Shown here piece by piece: positions 4,824 through 10,867 of a stretch of 10,867 nucleotides of DNA (position 1 is its first letter; every line of letters begins with the position of its first letter). The position numbers and the translations under genes were made by a program. Source of the DNA: Collinsella sp. (GTDB lineage Bacteria; Actinomycetota; Coriobacteriia; Coriobacteriales; Coriobacteriaceae); the NCBI GenBank assembly GCA_022720335.1, contig JAIHVJ010000108.1, forward strand, positions 1-10,867, given 5' to 3'. The notes under the pieces are model-generated. The model saw only the letters and a list, made by a program, of their open reading frames with translations. It made no database searches and had not been told where the DNA came from.

Positions 4824-6704
4824 ATGTGCGGTTTTGTCGGTTTTGTCGGTGGGACGGATAACCAATCCGAGGTGCTCACCAAGATGATGGACCGCATCGT
4901 CCATCGCGGTCCCGACATGGGCGGTCAGTTTATCGACGGCCGCGTTGCCCTCGGCTTCCGCCGCTTGTCGATCCTCGACCTGACCGAGGCCGGCGCTCAG
5001 CCCATGGCCAATGAGGACGGCAGCGTCGTCATTGTCTTCAACGGTGAGATCTACAACTTCCAAGAACTCCGTTCCGAGCTCGAAGCCAAGGGCTATAAGT
5101 TCCACTGTGGAGCCGACACCGAGAGCCTCCTGCACGGCTACGAGGAGTGGGGCGAGGCCGTACTCGATCGCCTGCGCGGCATGTACGCCTTCGTCATCTG
5201 GGACAAAAAGAAGAACAAGCTTTTTGGCGCCCGCGACATCTTTGGCATCAAGCCGCTTTACTACTATCCCATGGCTGATGCGGGCGACGGCGCTCCGGGC
5301 GTGCTCTTTGGTTCCGAGATCAAGAGCTTCCTGGACTACCCGCACTTCCACAAGGCGGTCAACAAAAAGGCCCTGCGTCCGTACATGACGCTGCAGTATT
5401 CGGCAACCGAGGAGACCTTCTTCGAGGGTGTCTACAAGCTGCCGCCGGCGCACTACTTTACCGTCGATATCCCGACCGGCAAGATGAACATCGAGCGCTA
5501 CTGGGATTGCGATTACTCTGCCGTCGAGAAGCCGTTCGAGGAGTACGTCGACGAGCTGGACGAGGTCGTGCACGAGAGCGTCGAGGCCCATCGCATCGCC
5601 GACGTCAAGGTCGCGTCGTTCCTCTCCGGCGGCGTCGACTCCAGCTACATCGCCGCTTGCCTCATGCCCGACAAGACCTTCTCGGTGGGCTTCGATTACA
5701 AGAATTTCAATGAGACCAACTACGCCAAGGAGCTTTCCGATAAGCTCGGCGTCGAGAACGTTCGCAAGATGATTACCGCCGACGAGTTCTTCGGTGCGCT
5801 CGAGGACATCCAGTATCACATGGACGAGCCGCAGTCCAACCTGTCTTCCGTGCCGCTGTGGTTCTTGGCCGAGATGGCCCGCAAGGACGTCACCGTCGTG
5901 CTTTCGGGCGAAGGCGCCGACGAGCTCTTTGGCGGCTACGCCTACTACGAGGACACGGTTCCGGTCCGCAAGTACAAAAAGATGGTGCCGCTGCCCATCC
6001 GTCGCGCGCTCGGTAACCTGGCGCTGCATATGCCGTACTTCAAGGGACATAACTTCCTGGTCAAGGGTGCCGAGATCCCCGAGAAGTCGTTCCTGGGACA
6101 GGCTCTGGTATGGCCGGAGCGCGAGGTCGACGGCGTGCTCAAGCCCGAGTACAACACCGGCGACGGCGCCTTCGAGCTCGCTGCACCCATCTACGCACGC
6201 GTGAAGGGTCAGCCCGAACTGGTCAAGAAGCAGTACCTGGACATGAACATGTGGCTCCCGGGCGACATTCTGCTCAAGGCCGACAAGATGTGCATGGCGC
6301 ACTCGCTGGAGCTGCGCGTGCCCTTCCTGGACCGCAAAGTCATGGAGTTCGCCGAGCACATTCCCGATCGCTACCGCATCAACGAGAACGGCAACAAGCA
6401 GGTACTCCGCCACGCTGCCAACAAGTCGCTGCCCGATGAGTGGGCCACCCGTCCCAAGGTGGGCTTCCCGGTGCCGATTGTCTACTGGCTGCGCGAGCAA
6501 AAGTGGTACGACTATGTCAAGGAGTACTTCACCGCGCCGTGGGCAAGCGAGTTCTTCAATACCGACGAGCTCATGCACCTGCTCGATCTGCACTTTGCGG
6601 GCAAGGGCGATTTCCAGCGCAAGATCTATACGCCGCTCGTGTTCCTAGTGTGGTACAAGCGCTTCTTTATCGACGAGGACCAGCCCGCTGTTCAGGCTGC
6701 CTAG
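4824..6704 (+). CDS. asnB: Asparagine synthetase, glutamine-hydrolysing
   Basis: The 626-residue protein makes asparagine from aspartate, glutamine and ATP. The N-terminal class II glutaminase domain starts MCGFVGF, so Cys2 is the nucleophile once Met is removed; RGPD (28-31) and FNGEIYN (72-78) are its substrate-binding motifs. The C-terminal synthetase domain has the ATP PP-loop SGGVDSS (268-274), SGEGADELFGGY (361-372) and the later KADKMCMAHSLELRVPFLD block. Length fits the 600-630 residue bacterial type. The start is fixed by the required Met-Cys and by GAGGGG 7 bases upstream. It stands alone between its own -10-like sequence and a strong terminator. Some family members amidate other substrates (for example peptidoglycan or antibiotic precursors), but all visible motifs fit true AsnB. 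Confidence 0.95.
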   Translation: MCGFVGFVGGTDNQSEVLTKMMDRIVHRGPDMGGQFIDGRVALGFRRLSILDLTEAGAQPMANEDGSVVIVFNGEIYNFQELRSELEAKGYKFHCGADTESLLHGYEEWGEAVLDRLRGMYAFVIWDKKKNKLFGARDIFGIKPLYYYPMADAGDGAPGVLFGSEIKSFLDYPHFHKAVNKKALRPYMTLQYSATEETFFEGVYKLPPAHYFTVDIPTGKMNIERYWDCDYSAVEKPFEEYVDELDEVVHESVEAHRIADVKVASFLSGGVDSSYIAACLMPDKTFSVGFDYKNFNETNYAKELSDKLGVENVRKMITADEFFGALEDIQYHMDEPQSNLSSVPLWFLAEMARKDVTVVLSGEGADELFGGYAYYEDTVPVRKYKKMVPLPIRRALGNLALHMPYFKGHNFLVKGAEIPEKSFLGQALVWPEREVDGVLKPEYNTGDGAFELAAPIYARVKGQPELVKKQYLDMNMWLPGDILLKADKMCMAHSLELRVPFLDRKVMEFAEHIPDRYRINENGNKQVLRHAANKSLPDEWATRPKVGFPVPIVYWLREQKWYDYVKEYFTAPWASEFFNTDELMHLLDLHFAGKGDFQRKIYTPLVFLVWYKRFFIDEDQPAVQAA

Positions 6705-6729
6705 CCTCGGCTTACGAACGCCTGCGTGT

Positions 6730-6754
6730 AACGGCTCCTCCGGGAGCCGTTTTT
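6730..6754 (+). terminator. Rho-independent terminator of asnB
   Basis: AACGGCTCC (6730-6738) pairs perfectly with GGAGCCGTT (6743-6751) around the tetraloop TCCG, followed by TTT. It begins 25 bases after the asnB stop. The stem is GC-rich and perfect, making this the strongest + strand terminator in the window. Confidence 0.85.
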
Positions 6755-6781
6755 GCGTGGGTGCGTTTCAGTTACTATAAA
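6753..6781 (+). promoter_or_regulatory. Putative promoter of the murE-like gene
   Basis: TATAAA at 6776-6781 matches five of six -10 bases, and TTGCGT at 6753-6758 is a partial -35 with exactly 17 bases between. It follows the asnB terminator directly and lies 34 bases upstream of the next start codon. The ribosome site AAAGGTGA at 6805-6812 then precedes the ATG at 6816. The -35 match is weak, so this is tentative. Confidence 0.45.
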
Positions 6782-6815
6782 ACCGTCCCTGCCAAATGGC
6801 TGAGAAAGGTGAAAG

Positions 6816-8378
6816 ATGCACCATTCGGATTCCGCGACCGTGACCACGGTCGATACGCTTGCCAAGCTTCTCGATGTGTGCGGCGAGCTGCGCGCATCAG
6901 AGCAGGTTGACGAGCGCGCCGTGACCGGCTGCTCGTTTGATTCGCGCGCGGTCTCGGCAGGTGACGTATTCTTTTGCAAAGGTGCTGCCTTTAAGCCCGC
7001 GTTTTTGAGCATGGCGCTCGATGCGGGCGCCGTCGCATTTGTGTGCGAGGAGTCGCTGGTCGAGTCTCTGGAGCCGCTGGCGCAGGAGAGCGGTGCTGCG
7101 ATGCTGGTTGTTGATAGTGTTCGCACGGCCATGGCCCTGTTGCCGCCGGAGGTCTACGACCGTCCCGACCACGACGTCAAGATCGTGGGCATCACCGGCA
7201 CCAAGGGAAAGACCACGGCCGCTTTTATGCTCCAGTCCATCATCAAGGCGGCGGGCGAGTCCTGCGGCATGATCGGCTCGGTGAGTACCGACGATGGTAT
7301 CGAGTGCTACGAGAGCACCAACACCACGCCCGAGGCCCCCGAGGTTTGGCGCCATATCGCCAACTGCCGCACGTCCGGTCGCCAGTCCATGGTCATGGAG
7401 GTCTCGAGCCAGGCGCTCAAGTACCAACGCGTCGAGAATCTGCCGTTTGACGTGGCGTGCTTCCTCAACATCGGCCGCGACCACATCTCGCCGATCGAAC
7501 ACCCCACGTTTGAGGATTATTTTGAGAGCAAGCTTAGGATCTTTGACCAGGCAAAGACCGCCGTGGTGAATCTGGGCACCGATGAGGTTGACCGTGTGCT
7601 AGAGGCAGCGTCGACGGCCGAGCGCTTGGTGACCGTTGGCGTCGAGCATCCCGAGGCAAGCCTGTGGGCGAGCGATGTCCGCATGCTCGGCTTTAACATC
7701 GAGTTCAACTTGCACGGCATGAGCGCCGACGAGCCCGAGGCGGGGGAGAAGGTCCTGCTGGGTATCGCGGGCGACTTTAACGTGGAAAACGCGCTGGTCG
7801 CTATCGCCGCTGCGCGCGAGATCGGCATCGGTATCGAGGCTATCAAGAAGGGCCTCTCCAAACTGCGTGTGCCGGGCCGCATGGAGGTCGTGGAGTCGAA
7901 GGACGGCCGCGTGATTTGCGTCGTTGACTACGCGCACAACCAGCTTTCGTTCCGCTCGCTCTTTTCGTCGGTCAAGCGCGCGTTTCCCACCAGCCCGGTT
8001 ATCGCGCTGTTTGGTGCCGCTGGTGGCAAGGCGCAGGAGCGCCGCGAGCAGCTTCCGCGCGAGGCCGCGCCGTACTCCGACCTGATGATCTTTGCCAATG
8101 AGGATCCGGCTCACGAGGACCCGATGAAGGTTTGCCGCGAGCTTGCCGAGCATGTTCCCGACGATACGCCGAACAAGATCATCCTCGATCGCGAGGCTGC
8201 CGTACATGCGGCTTTTAAGGCAGCGCGCGAGGAATACGTCAGCCCCGATGCGCCCACTATCGTCTTGCTGCTGGCAAAGGGCGACGAGGAACTCATGCAC
8301 GTGGGTGACGAGTTCGTGCCCATCGAGAGCGACCTTTCGCTGGCCAATCGTTTAATCGATGTTACCCAGTTTGACTAA
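6816..8378 (+). CDS. murE: MurE-type UDP-N-acetylmuramyl-tripeptide synthetase
   Basis: The 520-residue Mur ligase adds an amino acid, probably a diamino acid, to UDP-MurNAc-L-Ala-D-Glu in the cytoplasm. Domain order is intact: N-terminal FDSR region (41-44), ATP loop GITGTKGKTT (125-134), NTTPEAP (169-175), EVSSQAL (195-201, usually SSHAL), DHISPIEHP (222-230) and Lys239 where MurE carries the carbamylated lysine. The C-terminal domain has VPGRMEVV (352-359), DYAHN (371-375) and NEDPAHEDP (428-436). The substrate motif is EDPA (429-432) instead of the DNPR used by meso-diaminopimelate-adding enzymes; Ala at the Arg position resembles lysine-type MurE (DNPA in Staphylococcus aureus). L-lysine or L-ornithine is therefore more likely than DAP. 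It is outside a recognisable division/cell-wall cluster, so it could be the sole MurE or a paralogue. Confidence 0.85.
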   Translation: MHHSDSATVTTVDTLAKLLDVCGELRASEQVDERAVTGCSFDSRAVSAGDVFFCKGAAFKPAFLSMALDAGAVAFVCEESLVESLEPLAQESGAAMLVVDSVRTAMALLPPEVYDRPDHDVKIVGITGTKGKTTAAFMLQSIIKAAGESCGMIGSVSTDDGIECYESTNTTPEAPEVWRHIANCRTSGRQSMVMEVSSQALKYQRVENLPFDVACFLNIGRDHISPIEHPTFEDYFESKLRIFDQAKTAVVNLGTDEVDRVLEAASTAERLVTVGVEHPEASLWASDVRMLGFNIEFNLHGMSADEPEAGEKVLLGIAGDFNVENALVAIAAAREIGIGIEAIKKGLSKLRVPGRMEVVESKDGRVICVVDYAHNQLSFRSLFSSVKRAFPTSPVIALFGAAGGKAQERREQLPREAAPYSDLMIFANEDPAHEDPMKVCRELAEHVPDDTPNKIILDREAAVHAAFKAAREEYVSPDAPTIVLLLAKGDEELMHVGDEFVPIESDLSLANRLIDVTQFD

Positions 8379-8488
8379 TGAGCTGTGATGACGGCGGCGT
8401 CCTGAGCGCGCTGCCGTTGCAAGCGCGTTTCCCCCAAGCGAGGCGCGCCGCGTAAGACCAGAAGCCCCTTCAACGTAATGGAGTGACC

Positions 8489-9400
8489 ATGTCCCATAAC
8501 ACCCTGCCGACCGTCGCTGAGCTTTCGGGCGAGATGCGCGAGCGCCTTGCCAAGGTCAAATACGTCTTTACCGACCTGGACGCCACCATGCTCGCGCCCG
8601 GCTCGTGCGTGCTGCGCGACAACGACGGCAACCCTTCGACCAAGCTCGTCGAGGCCGTCGTGGCGCTCGCCCGCGCCGGCATCCAGGTGGTTCCCACCTC
8701 GGGTCGCAACCGCACCATGATCCACGAGGACGCACGCGTGCTCGGCCTCAATTCCTACATTGGCGAGATGGGTGGCCTGGTCATGTACGACCTCAAGGCC
8801 AATGACTGGGAGTACCTGACCGGCGATATGCCCTACGATCCCGCTTGCGGCCTCACACCGCACCAGGTGATCGAGCAGACCGGCGTGTGCGAGAAGATCC
8901 TCGCTCGCTGGCCGCACAAGATCGAGTACCACAACGATATGTCGACCGGCTACAAATACCGCGAGGTCACCGTCGGCATGCGCGGCGATGTGCCCGACGA
9001 CGAGGTTCAGGCAATCCTCGACGAAGCCGGCTGCGGTCTGGTCTGGGCTTGCAACGGCCATCTGACGCACCTGTCCAAGCCGACGACACTCGAGCTCGAT
9101 CGCGTCGAGGACGGTCGCGCGTTTAACATCAATCCCGCGGGCCTCAACAAGGGTGTCGCCATCGCACGTTTCTGCGAGCACCTGGGTATCGAGCGCGAGG
9201 AGACGCTGGCACTCGGCGATTCCGAGTCCGACTTCTACATGGCCGACCACGTGGGCACGTTCTGCCTGGTCGAGAACGGCCTGACGAGTGCCGGCGCACC
9301 TGAGTTCCTGGACGCGTGCGACAACGCCTTCGTTACGCGCGGCAAGATCGTCGACGGTTGGGTGGCGACGGCTGAGCTGCTGGTCGCGGCTCGTTCATAG
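8489..9400 (+). CDS. HAD-superfamily hydrolase, Cof/phosphatase-like (type IIB)
   Basis: From ATG 8489 the product is 303 residues; GTG 8483 is possible but would overlap the GGAG ribosome site at 8480-8483. All four HAD motifs can be placed: DLDAT (29-33, Asp29 the expected nucleophile and Asp31 the acid/base), SGR (71-73), Lys221 in AGLNKG, and GDSESD (243-248) for magnesium binding. The roughly 140-residue cap inserted between motifs II and III marks a C2-type enzyme, as in Cof, sucrose-phosphate and phosphoglycolate phosphatases. Motif I has Ala where most members have Gly (DxDGT). The substrate cannot be read from sequence. It lies between the Mur ligase and murI, on the same strand and with short gaps, so a link to nucleotide-sugar or cell-wall metabolism is possible but unproved. 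Confidence 0.85.
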   Translation: MSHNTLPTVAELSGEMRERLAKVKYVFTDLDATMLAPGSCVLRDNDGNPSTKLVEAVVALARAGIQVVPTSGRNRTMIHEDARVLGLNSYIGEMGGLVMYDLKANDWEYLTGDMPYDPACGLTPHQVIEQTGVCEKILARWPHKIEYHNDMSTGYKYREVTVGMRGDVPDDEVQAILDEAGCGLVWACNGHLTHLSKPTTLELDRVEDGRAFNINPAGLNKGVAIARFCEHLGIEREETLALGDSESDFYMADHVGTFCLVENGLTSAGAPEFLDACDNAFVTRGKIVDGWVATAELLVAARS

Positions 9401-9450
9401 CGCCGCGTCGCAACGCGCAGCCAATCTGTTCGAGAGAAACTGGTGAGGTA

Positions 9451-10335
9451 ATGTCCGATATCGAGAATCTGGCCGGCGACACGCGCCCGATCGGCGTGTT
9501 CGATTCGGGACTGGGCGGCCTGACGGTCGCGCGGGCAATTGCTACGGCGCTCCCGTACGAGTCCGTCTACTACTTTGGCGACACTAAGCGCTGTCCCTAT
9601 GGCACCCGTACCGAGGACGAGGTGCGCTCATTTGCGCTGCAGGCGGGCCGTTGGCTGTCGAGGCACGACGTCAAGATTATGGTCATCGCCTGCAACACCG
9701 CGACCGCCGCTGCCTTGCGCCTGGCCCAGCAGGTGCTCGATGTTCCCGTGATCGGCGTGATTGCGCCGGGTGCGCGCGCGGCGATCAACAGCACCCGCAC
9801 GCGTCGCGTGGGTGTGCTCGCCACCAACCTCACCATTCGCTCGGGCGCCTACACGCGCGCCATCCAGGACTTGGATGCCGGCGTCGACGTGTACGGCTGC
9901 CCTGCCTCGAGCTTTGTCGAGGTTGTCGAGCACGAGCTCGCCTCGGGCGCGCATCTGCAGGAGCAGTGGCTCGAGAACGAGGATATCTTCGATACGCCTG
10001 CCGTGCGCGCGCTGGTCGGCGCCACGGTTGAGCCGCTGCGCGATCGCGGTATCGATACTGTGGTGCTCGGCTGCACGCACTTCCCGCTGCTCGTTGGGCC
10101 TATCCGCCATGCGTTGGGGCCCGGGGTGCGCGTGGTGAGCTCCGCCGAGGAGACCACGCGCGAACTGACTGATATCCTCACGCGCCGCGAGCAGCTGGCG
10201 GGGGGCGCTGCCGAGCCGCAGCATCGTTTTGCAACGACGGCCGATAACATTGCCGAGTTTGCGGTGGCAGGCAGCTTTATCTTCGGCCAGCCGCTCAAGA
10301 GCATCGAGCATATCGATATCGACGAACTTGGCTAG
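9451..10335 (+). CDS. murI: Glutamate racemase
   Basis: The 294-residue protein interconverts L- and D-glutamate, supplying D-Glu for the peptidoglycan stem peptide. The pseudo-symmetric active site is complete: FDSGLGG (17-23), GDTKRCPYG (43-51), the first catalytic cysteine in ACNTAT (Cys81) and the second in GCTHFP (Cys208, followed by His210). Length is slightly above the usual 260-285, mainly from about ten residues before RPIGVFDSG. GGTGAGG at 9442-9448 lies only two bases before the ATG, which is tight; the start is not certain, but no better Met lies before the DSG motif. The gap from the HAD gene is 50 bases with no terminator, so cotranscription is likely. With the MurE-like gene upstream, two enzymes of stem-peptide synthesis share this run. 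Confidence 0.95.
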   Translation: MSDIENLAGDTRPIGVFDSGLGGLTVARAIATALPYESVYYFGDTKRCPYGTRTEDEVRSFALQAGRWLSRHDVKIMVIACNTATAAALRLAQQVLDVPVIGVIAPGARAAINSTRTRRVGVLATNLTIRSGAYTRAIQDLDAGVDVYGCPASSFVEVVEHELASGAHLQEQWLENEDIFDTPAVRALVGATVEPLRDRGIDTVVLGCTHFPLLVGPIRHALGPGVRVVSSAEETTRELTDILTRREQLAGGAAEPQHRFATTADNIAEFAVAGSFIFGQPLKSIEHIDIDELG

Positions 10336-10389
10336 GCGCGCAATAGCCGCCAAAGCTTTCGCCTCGTCTTTTGCCGAAAGGATCATTTC

Positions 10390-10867
10390 ATGGAGTATAT
10401 GCAGGTCAACCGCGCCAACGGTCGCGCTGCCGACGAGCTTCGCCCCGTTAAGCTCACCCGTGGCGTCATGAAGCACGCCCACGGTTCGTGCCTGGCCGAG
10501 TTTGGCGACACGCGCGTACTGTGCGCTGCCACCATCGAGGAGGGCGTGCCGGGCTGGCGCAAGGGTGCCAAGGCCGGCTGGGTGACTGCGGAGTATGCCA
10601 TGCTGCCGGCGTCGACCGGCAAGCGCTGCAAGCGCGAGCACGCCAATCGCAAGGGCCGTTCCATGGAGATCGAGCGCCTCATTGGCCGCAGCCTGCGTAC
10701 CGTCGTCAACATGAAGGCGCTCGGCGAGTACACCGTCACCGTCGACTGCGATGTGATTCAGGCCGATGGCGGCACGCGTACAGCGAGCATCACCGGCGCC
10801 TGGGTGGCGCTGCACGACGCCCTCGCCATGTGGGTCGAGGCGGGCAAGATCGAGCGCATCCCGCTTA
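10390..10867 (+). CDS. rph: Ribonuclease PH, N-terminal part (runs off the window)
   Basis: The frame is open from ATG 10390 to the window end, giving 159 residues of a protein normally about 240 long. RNase PH is a phosphate-dependent 3'-to-5' exoribonuclease that trims tRNA 3' ends. Signatures are GDTRVLCAAT (39-48), the GWVTAEYAMLP block (63-73), GRSMEIERLIGRSLR (89-103), and VDCDVIQADGG (118-128) followed by TRTASITGA (129-137), including the conserved phosphate-site Arg130. AAAGGA at 10377-10382 lies 7 bases before the ATG, supporting this start over the Met at codon 4. It follows murI by 54 bases without a terminator. A murI-rph order is familiar in actinobacteria, often with the rdgB-type nucleotide pyrophosphatase next, which would lie outside this window. 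Confidence 0.95.
   Translation, partial: MEYMQVNRANGRAADELRPVKLTRGVMKHAHGSCLAEFGDTRVLCAATIEEGVPGWRKGAKAGWVTAEYAMLPASTGKRCKREHANRKGRSMEIERLIGRSLRTVVNMKALGEYTVTVDCDVIQADGGTRTASITGAWVALHDALAMWVEAGKIERIPL

Noticed and set aside
4779..6593. 604-codon open frame antisense to asnB
   Set aside because: It is a frame shadow of asnB, kept open by GC-rich codon bias. Its translation shows no family motif, while asnB on the + strand has every catalytic motif.
1..10867. CRISPR array, toxin-antitoxin pair, restriction system, phage or transposase genes
   Set aside because: No regularly spaced repeats, no paired small genes and no matching protein motifs were seen; every long supported frame is a housekeeping gene.

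Overview
The window looks like chromosomal DNA of a high-GC Gram-positive bacterium. Protein signatures and gene order suggest a gut actinobacterium of the Coriobacteriia, Collinsella-like. That placement is inference from sequence style (GC-rich codons, a lysine/ornithine-type MurE-like ligase, adjacent murI-rph); no search was run.

Layout. (1) Positions 1-3992 hold the early arginine pathway on the + strand: the 3' end of argC, then argJ, argB and argD. Together they make N-acetylornithine from glutamate and recycle the acetyl group through ArgJ. A stem-loop terminator closes the run at about 4018-4077, and no argF, argR, argG or argH follows. (2) Positions 3993-4823 are an 830-base gene-free island. 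Its left part is AT-rich and bounded by imperfect inverted repeats of about 33 bases. Its right part holds tRNA-derived debris on the minus strand: an extended -10 promoter, a tRNA 5' half joined to an ACCA-like tail, a tRNA 3' end with encoded CCA, and two rho-independent terminators. These lie inside two diverged direct repeats of about 72 bases. (3) Positions 4824-6704 are asnB, glutamine-dependent asparagine synthetase, closed by a strong terminator. (4) Positions 6816-10867 hold a same-strand group: a MurE-type Mur ligase, a HAD-family phosphatase, murI (glutamate racemase) and the first two thirds of rph (RNase PH). No terminator is visible between these four, so they may share a transcript.

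How the genes fit together. The coding content is core metabolism. Arginine and asparagine synthesis draw on glutamate, glutamine and aspartate; MurI supplies D-glutamate, and the MurE-like enzyme acts on a UDP-MurNAc-peptide. RNase PH trims tRNA 3' ends and is unrelated to murein. The unusual material is the 830-base island. No defence system, CRISPR array, transposase or phage gene was found.
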